Shown here: positions 57,707 through 64,000 of the stretch, one piece after another
How positions within the stretch are numbered: the first letter of the stretch is position 1
Layout of the letters: each line of letters opens with the position of its first letter
Source: Inia geoffrensis
Lineage: Eukaryota > Chordata > Mammalia > Artiodactyla > Iniidae
Direction: 5' to 3'
Assembly (NCBI GenBank): GCA_036417435.1
Contig: CM070903.1
Coordinates: 90,665,001 to 90,729,000 of the forward strand
Length of the DNA stretch: 64,000 nt
Position numbers and translations under genes: made by a program
The notes under the pieces: model-generated
The model's input: only the letters and a program-made list of their open reading frames with translations
Databases searched by the model: none
What the model was told of the DNA's origin: nothing

Positions 57707-58413
57707 CTTTCTGTGGTAAAGATGTGCCAAACAACCTGGGTAATTTATTCTAAAGGCAGCAATTTTGGTATTATGTCCTTTTGAAATTTTTAATATTTAG
57801 AGTTTTAAAATATGAGGGTTTCAGTGTCAAACAATGAGTTGGATGTTACCCTGCTTTTTGAGAGCTTAGATTCATAACTCAGAAATAATACAATCAAACT
57901 ATAAGGCTCATGCTGAAAGATCAAAAATTAAATTTTAGTAAGCAGAAACAGTGTCCAGATTAAGTAAGATATTTATGCGAAATGAACAGTTTGAGGAATG
58001 AATGAGGAATAATAAGTATTGAATGTTTAAACCGGGAAGTTTGCAACCTGTTTTCCTTTTATTGGAAGTTTCTTTCAGGAGGTAGAATTTAAAATACAGA
58101 AGAAAACATGGGGGCCAAGGGTCAGAGATGGTCATTCAGTGTCTTTTTTATATTCTTCTTTATGTGAAATTGTACTCTGGACTCTCAAACATTTTTTTTA
58201 AACAAAGGAGATGTTTTAAATTTTTAACTACTTAAACAGAGTGAAGAATTTTTACTTTCTAAGAACTAGATGTCAATGTACATCTTGGTATCTTTATTTT
58301 GTCTGAGATCAAAGTTGGTACCAGTGCTTTCCTCTCTTCCCTCCCTCCCTCCCTTCCTCCCGCATTGTGTCTTTTTTAGCATACTGAATGATAGGCATCA
58401 TAACTAGGTGATC
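57707..58413. other. Unassigned intronic sequence with a pyrimidine tract
   Basis: A (CCCT)n-like tract lies at 58330-58363. No gene recognised. Confidence 0.45.
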
Positions 58414-58426
58414 AGCGACTTGATTG

Positions 58427-59737
58427 GTTTTTTTTTTTAATTTTATTTTTTTATACAGCAGGTTCTTATTAGTTATCCATTTTATACACATCAGTGTGTA
58501 CACGTCAATCCCAATCTTCCAATTCATCACACCACCACCCGCTCCCCGCCACTTTCCCCCCTTGGTGTCCATACATTTGTTCTCTACATCTGTGTCTCAA
58601 TTTCTGCCCTGCAAACTGGTTCATCTGTACCATTTTTCTAGGCTCCACATATATGCATTAATATACGACATTTGTTTTTCTCTTTCTGACTTACTTCACT
58701 CTGTATGACAGTCTCTAGATGCATCCACGTCTCTACAAATGACCCAATTTCGTTCCTTTTTATGGCTGAGTAATAATCCGTTGTACATATGTACCACACC
58801 TTTATCCATTCCTCTGTCGATGGGCATTTAGGTTGCTTCCATGACCTGGCTATTGTAAATAGTGCTGCAATGAACATTGGGGTGCATGTGTCTTTTTGAA
58901 TTGTGGTTTTCTCTGGGTATATGCTCAGTAGTGGGATTGCTGGGTCATATGGTAATTCTATTTTTAGTTTTTTAAGGAACTTCTATACTGTTCTCCTTGA
59001 TGGCTGTATCAGTTTACATTCCCACCAACAGTGCAAGAGGATTCCCTTTTCTCCACACCCTCTCCAGCATTTGGTGTTTGTAGATTTTCTGATGATGCCC
59101 ATTCTAACTGGTGTGAGGTGATACCTCATTTGTAGTTTTGATTTGTATTTCTCTAATAATTAGTGATGTTGAGCAGCTTTTCATGCGCCTCTTGGCCATC
59201 TGTGTGTCTTTTTTGGAGAAATGTCTATTTAGGTCTTCTGCTCAGTTTTGGATTGGGTTGTTTGGTTTTTTAATATTGAGCTGCATGAGCCGTTTATATA
59301 TTTTGGAGATTAATCCTTTGTCCGTTGATTCGTTTGCAAATATTTTCTCCCATTCTGAGGGTTGTCTTTTTGTCTTGTTTGTAATTTCCTTTGCTGTGCA
59401 AAAACTTTTAAGTTTCATTAGGTCCCATGTTTTTTTTTTTTTTTTTTTATTTCCATTACTCTAGGAGGTGGATCAAAAAAGATCTTGCTGTGATTTATGT
59501 CAAAGAGGGTTCTGCCTATGTTTTCCTCTAAGAGTTTTATAGTGTGCAGTCTTACATTTATGTCTGTAATCCATTTTAAGTTTATTTTTGTGTATGGTGT
59601 TAGGGAGTGTTCTCATTTCATCCTTTTACATGTAGCTGTCCAGTTCTCCCAGCACCACTTATTGAAGAGACTGTCTTTTCTCCGTTGTATATCCTTGCTT
59701 CTTTTGTCATAGATTAGCTGACCATAGGTGAGTGGGC
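58427..59737 (-). mobile_element. Young 5'-truncated L1
   Basis: T-rich tail on the left, then the inverted 3' UTR and the ORF2 C-terminal remnant (FIAALFTIARSWKQPKCPS, RNEIGSFVETWM read on the minus strand). Broken by stops and frameshifts. TSD agcgacttgattg / aacaacttgattg at 58414-58426 and 59738-59750. It belongs to the same subfamily as the copy at 8258-9841. Confidence 0.92.
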
Positions 59738-59750
59738 AACAACTTGATTG

Positions 59751-61984
59751 TTAAGTGGATGTTTGTTCTTACTGCTTATCTACTTGAATGGTGGCCAGCA
59801 GTTTAACGTGAATTCAGTATTAAGAAAATGAATTTTTGCCATGATTTGCAAAGCCATAGTTACATGGGTAAGTCATTTAGCTTCTAGAAATGTGTAAGAG
59901 GATCAGATGAAATGCTATATAAAGTTTGCTCTTTCATTCTACCAGTACTTACACAGTCAGTTCCTGTATTAAAATTCTGAGATTTTTGTCATTTAATTTT
60001 GTGATTTGTTTTTTTTTTTTTGAGAGAGAGAGTTCTAAATTTTCTTAGCGTATTTAAGGCCTGAAAATCTACACCTTATAGAATAATAGCCAGGAACTAC
60101 TTGATATTAGTGTAAGCAAACACCTCGTCAGAAAAGTTTAGTTAATAGCATATTTTGGTGGTTACCTTCAGCTGTTAATAGAACACAGTTTATGGGTTAG
60201 GAAGAAGTGTTTTATGCTTTCCCCTTAATTTAAAAGGGCTAATTGGGTAGACTGCATACTAATTTTGTTCTATTTCTATTTTGTGGCTATCAGATGTCAT
60301 TAACTGACAGTGTAAGGCAATTGGGTCATCTGCTTTGGGTTTCTGAAGTAAGGTAATGGGAATAGATAATGAATTTCCTTAATATATTTTTCTTTTTCCA
60401 TATAATTGTTCTTTTATGGGATAAAATTTATCATACGTGTGTGAATTTTTAGATGCTGTTTGTAGTTGTAGCGATTTTTGGGGGGCATCTTTTTATTTTA
60501 AAATGTAATACCATATGTACTTAAAATTTTTTCACCCACTAAAGTGATGGATTTTCCCTAAATCACCTTTCTGTGTTTTCCTTAGTAAGCAATATACATT
60601 TGTGAGATCCTAGACTGGGGTTAGGAGTGAAGTCTGTTCCTGTATCAGGGAAGTAGATTTTTATTCTTGTGCAAAAACTCATAGACCCTCAAGGGGATTA
60701 CTTCTTAGCCCTTGGACTTCCATATTTCCTGCCAGCAGAGGTCACCAGTTTTAACATCTGGTGAAAGATGTTTTGTGTGAATTGTTTCTTTACAGGTTTT
60801 GTTTAGATTTGATGTTTATGACTTTCTTGTTAGTATTTGTAGGATCTTCTCAAAGGTACATTTAAATGAAAAAAATGGAGGCAGAAGATCTTATATAGTC
60901 TTCTGCCATTTTAGCGCAAAAAGGGGGAGGAATGGAAAGGAGGACACACGGGATGGAGTGTGTGTGTGTTTTGTGTATGTATGTTTATATGCTCAAGGTG
61001 ACTCCAGGAAGATACACAGGAGACCAGTAACAGTGGTTTGGGGGGTGGGGTTGAGGTGGGGAGATCCTGTGGCCAGATGTGGGAAAAATTTATTTTCACA
61101 TATAATCTTTTGAACTGTTTGAATCTTACTATGTTAGTATTACCATTTCAGAAAAAGTAATGATTCTGAAAGAGCAATCATTAAGAATTCTTAATCTTTC
61201 TAGTTCTTTCGCTTTGGATAGTCAAAAGAAGAGAGAAAACTATATAAATTTCTCCCATGCTTTCCAGCCAGTTCTTAAAGAGCTGGCACTGTGTATATTT
61301 TTGCAAACACTTATTTTTATTTCTCAGATTTGTTGGCAGAATTAGAGCCACTGAATATGATTAAAACGTGTTGTTTCTGTGTCATGAGTGGGTCATCAGA
61401 CCAGTGGAATTATTTAGTGAGAGTGAACTGATGATTTTCGAGTTCTATCCAAGGTTGATAACTAGAAATTAACTCAATGCAAACTTTAAAAAGTGATGTT
61501 GGTTGTTCAGAAGTAAATAGTTGTTGCCTGATTTCAAAAGTGTTGTTTTGCCAAGGGTTTGGAAATTGGGTGAAAATGGGGGTTCTCGTAGTTTAGTAGT
61601 TAATTTTAATAATTATGGTAGTCTTTGGTATAATGGGATTCGTGGAACTGTAGATTCTGATATTGCATGCATCCTAACATGACTTGTGAATTTGGATGTA
61701 TGTGTTACTGACTTCAAGGAGACAGATATATTAGATTTTGATTCCATTTTGGGTTGCAATTGGTGTCACTTGTAATTGTGTCACTTGTAACTTAAGTTTT
61801 CAACTTAAGCTAGAACAACCTCCGGGAGAGAGAGCGCCTGTTTCTGTGCATCTAATTCTGCTGCACAGACCTGACGCTAGCCTTTCCTGAGGGCGGTGCC
61901 TCTCTCTTCAGTGATTAGAGGGCTAAGTAGGGTCTGTGTCTGACCTTTGGCAGTAAAGTCTTCCTGTAGGGTGTTACTGTGGCA
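59751..61984. other. AT-rich unassigned intronic sequence
   Basis: No gene or clear repeat was recognised. Frames at 60799-61113 and 61160-61345 have no recognisable domain. A T-run and (GA)n stretch lie at 60009-60030. Confidence 0.4.
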
Positions 61985-62215
61985 AAGAGCTCAGCCTCTG
62001 GAGCCAGGCATACCTAATGTGAATCCTGTCACCCCAGCTTATCAGTTGTATGGCTTTGGGAAATTGTGTAACCACTCCAGTTGGTTTCCACTCTGACAAA
62101 TGGGAATTTTTCTCTGTAGAGCAGTTGTGAGGATTGAAATGTGAATGCATGTAAGGCAGTTGTCATAGGGCCAGCACATAGGAAGTACTCAATAAATGCT
62201 AGTACTTGGTGCTTT
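61985..62215 (+). repeat. MIR SINE
   Basis: Nearly complete: agctcagcctctggagcc, tggctttgggaaattgtg, ttgtgaggattgaaatgtg, aggaagtactcaataaatgc. Confidence 0.9.
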
Positions 62216-62560
62216 TGTTAGCTGCAGCAGCAACAGCTGAGGAGAGAGGCAGAAAAGTGACACTGCTCCTGCAACCTATCATGGCTTTCTGTGGCAACTG
62301 CAGAGAATGGGATGGTTAACATTCCCAATTCAGAGGGCTACAACTGCATTTGACGACTGAGCTTTTGTTGCTCACTGTAAAATGAGGATGTGTACTGTGG
62401 AGCTTTGCTGTGTCTCTGATACATATGTTGTTTTACAGTGATGTTTTGTGTTGAATTTGGTCATATCTTGATAAGATATTTCAAGAAAAAAAAAGTTATT
62501 ACCTTTAAAAAAAAAAGTCTCTTTGCTTTTTGAAATGGAATCGCTCTTTCTTTTCTGCAG
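62216..62560. other. Unassigned sequence before the candidate acceptor
   Basis: Ends in the pyrimidine-rich acceptor tcgctctttcttttctgcag at 62541-62560. Otherwise nothing recognised. Confidence 0.45.
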
Positions 62561-62674
62561 TTTCTGGGAGATCCAGCACTGTTCTGGCTCTCAGTGGTCA
62601 CTGCTTGGATGATCATTTCAAATACACATTCTGAAAATTTTGAATTGGATGAAATACATATGACATAACATAGG
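62561..62674 (+). other. Candidate internal leader exon with an upstream ORF
   Basis: A 114-bp segment bounded by a very good acceptor (tctttcttttctgcag ending at 62560) and a fair-to-good donor (agg then gtatgt at 62675). It is non-repetitive. Frame 1 is open for 35 codons from the exon start to a TAA at 62666-62668. Within it a 19-codon ORF starts at the ATG at 62609. The in-exon stop and stops in the other frames suggest 5' UTR rather than coding sequence, though a C-terminal coding end cannot be excluded without transcript data. I did not recognise the peptide. Confidence 0.6.
62609..62668 (+). CDS. Putative 19-residue upstream ORF
   Basis: ATG to TAA within the candidate leader exon; peptide MIISNTHSENFELDEIHMT. 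It matches no family I know. If the exon is in a 5' UTR, the ORF could lower translation of the main frame. Whether it is translated is unknown. Confidence 0.25.
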   Translation: MIISNTHSENFELDEIHMT

Positions 62675-62813
62675 GTATGTATATGTGTAAAAATACTGAA
62701 GTAAGTTTTCAGGAAATTATGCTTATTTTAATATGTGGTACACACTCATTTTCTATACTCTTATTTATAAATATGCTTCTATAAACTTGTAAACTGATTC
62801 TGTTATTTTACAG

Positions 62814-62937
62814 GTAATAATGATTTCATTATTCACTGGATTTAGAAAAGACTGGTTCAGAGGAGTGTGGTCTTTATGGATTTAGAATTAGTACTCAAAA
62901 TTGAAAACAAAGTATTATTCTGAATGATAGAGCATAG
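62814..62937 (+). other. Candidate second leader exon with several upstream ORFs
   Basis: A 124-bp segment bounded by an acceptor (tgattctgttattttacag, with a plausible branch-site adenine in aaactgat) and a consensus donor (agcatag then gtaagt at 62938). It is 139 bp downstream of the preceding candidate exon. It holds ATG-started ORFs at 62820-62885 (21 residues) and 62876-62923 (15 residues) that stop inside it. A last ATG at 62924 stays open to the exon end, so a main start there is possible, although its context is poor. No coding domain is recognisable. Confidence 0.6.
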
Positions 62938-63299
62938 GTAAGTTACATTTATTGGTGCTAATGTCTTTACGTAGTATTCTGAGGCTCTGTTAGGATTCTG
63001 AAGTTCTTATGCCCCAAATTTTGTGAAGTATATGTACAAAGGATAAGGAATTTGGTTGCTAATAAATTTGAATATAAATGACTTTTTTGGAGGGGTGATC
63101 TGCAAACAGCTCTGGATTAAGAACCTTGGATGTCTCTCATAAAGAGTAATTATTAACAAAGGAATAACCATCATACTAAGTTTCTTATGTCTCATTAGGA
63201 AAGAAATGTGGATAGTTGTTTTGTACTACTTAAGAACTAACATACATAACATTGGCTGCCTGAAGTTACACGATTTGATTGAATATTAAGCATCTTTCT
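62938..63299. other. Probable intron start
   Basis: Follows the consensus donor at 62938. No repeat recognised. Confidence 0.4.
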
Positions 63300-63500
63300 A
63301 TGACATCTTTAAATTAACTTCCTGGCCTATGTCCACTGGTTGTCTGTTTCCAGCACAGACCTCTGCTTGATTGTTATTTGTTGACTCTGTCTCAATAGGC
63401 AGGGCCTTCCTTGAGGACAGTTGCATTTCACCCATCTTTATCCTCAGCATCTGGTCCAATTCCTGGCACGCTGTAGACTTTGCATTCATATTGAGTTGAA
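63300..63500 (+). repeat. L2-like 3' end
   Basis: cagggccttccttgaggacag, cacccatctttatcctcagc, aattcctggcacgctgtag, then tattgagttgaatcc. Confidence 0.7.
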
Positions 63501-64000
63501 TCCTTGAGGCTCTCTGAATGAGGTACAGGTTTCCTAGTATAGACTCTTACTTCTTTGAGGTGATTCAGATATACAAAAGTAGAAAAGGGATCCCTCCATT
63601 TTCACAAATTCATTGACCCTTGGATTCATCTTCTTACTGTAAGACTTGTGAGGGTCTGCTTGATAACCTAACATCCTGTTTTTGGTGTCTGTAGAGACAA
63701 TGAATATGTTCAAAACCTGGGTTAAAAGAAACAAAGCCCTTGTCCTGACGTTAGCAATTAAACTTGATTTTGGGGTGTTGTGTGGACTTGTCCGTGTGTT
63801 CCTGATACTCATGCACTTCTTCTAGTGTATTCCCCCTTGCTCTTTTTTTTTTTTCCTAATTACCTGATAATGATAATGCCTTTCTTGGTTGGCTCCTGGT
63901 TCTTGATCTTAGCATGTGTGTTCAGTCTGTGCATCTACTGGTGCTCTCCCCTTTGACCGTGGCCTTACCTTAGGGCTTAGAGGAGATGCACACTCCTTGC
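63501..64000. other. Unassigned sequence at the window edge
   Basis: Contains a T-run at 63843-63854. No gene recognised. Confidence 0.4.

Larger units (their letters stand above)
50386..62560 (+). other. Probable first intron
   Basis: Lies between the strong donor at 50386 and the strong acceptor at 62560. The proximal 51190-53580 is free of recognised repeats. The distal part holds MIR, L2, CHR SINEs and L1. A C-run sits at 51807-51817 and a pyrimidine tract at 58330-58363. No coding exon was found within. Confidence 0.5.

Overview
The window is mammalian nuclear DNA, almost certainly from a cetacean (probably a toothed whale). The evidence is about 28 tRNA-Glu-derived CHR-type SINEs. Fourteen are the short form (about 200 bp, starting GGGCTTCCCTGGTGG and ending in GTACCGC plus poly(A)), many nearly intact and flanked by clean target-site duplications (TSDs). 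The others are long CHR forms (about 280-370 bp, ending in a TAATTAATTAA-like tail) and short CHRS-like pieces. Young L1 copies with artiodactyl-type 3' ends lie beside them. Older mammalian repeats (L2, MIR, MER5A, L1M, LTR-like pieces) form the background. No bacterial-type gene, CRISPR array or intact coding sequence was found. The open reading frames I examined are explained by repeats or by GC-rich sequence.

Layout. 1-8.1 kb: decayed L1M, MER5A and LTR-like sequence, SINEs, and a 5'-truncated processed retrocopy of an unidentified transcript inside an old L1. 8.1-13.1 kb: a nested stack, with old L1 ORF2 and 3' end interrupted by a long CHR SINE that itself holds a young truncated L1. 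13.1-16.5 kb: L2 and MIR. 16.5-19.2 kb: a locally duplicated zone with two different direct-repeat pairs. 19.2-46.2 kb: unannotated intergenic sequence with scattered SINEs, old L1, L2, MIR, microsatellites and one young L1 split by a SINE. 46.2-53.6 kb: a stretch where I recognise no interspersed repeat, centred on a CpG island (49.4-51.1 kb). 53.6-64 kb: probable first-intron sequence with SINEs, a young L1 and MIR, then two exon-like segments at 62.56-62.94 kb.

The functional core is probably the 5' end of a plus-strand gene. A CpG-island promoter carries two strong splice donors (after 50385 and after 51183), and a small exon-like segment lies upstream at 49277-49335. All could join candidate leader exons at 62561-62674 and 62814-62937. 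These segments look non-coding and contain several short upstream ORFs. The coding part would lie beyond the right edge. I could not name the gene and give no symbol. Repeat families are called from remembered consensus features, so assignments of old elements are approximate and their ends uncertain by tens of bases.
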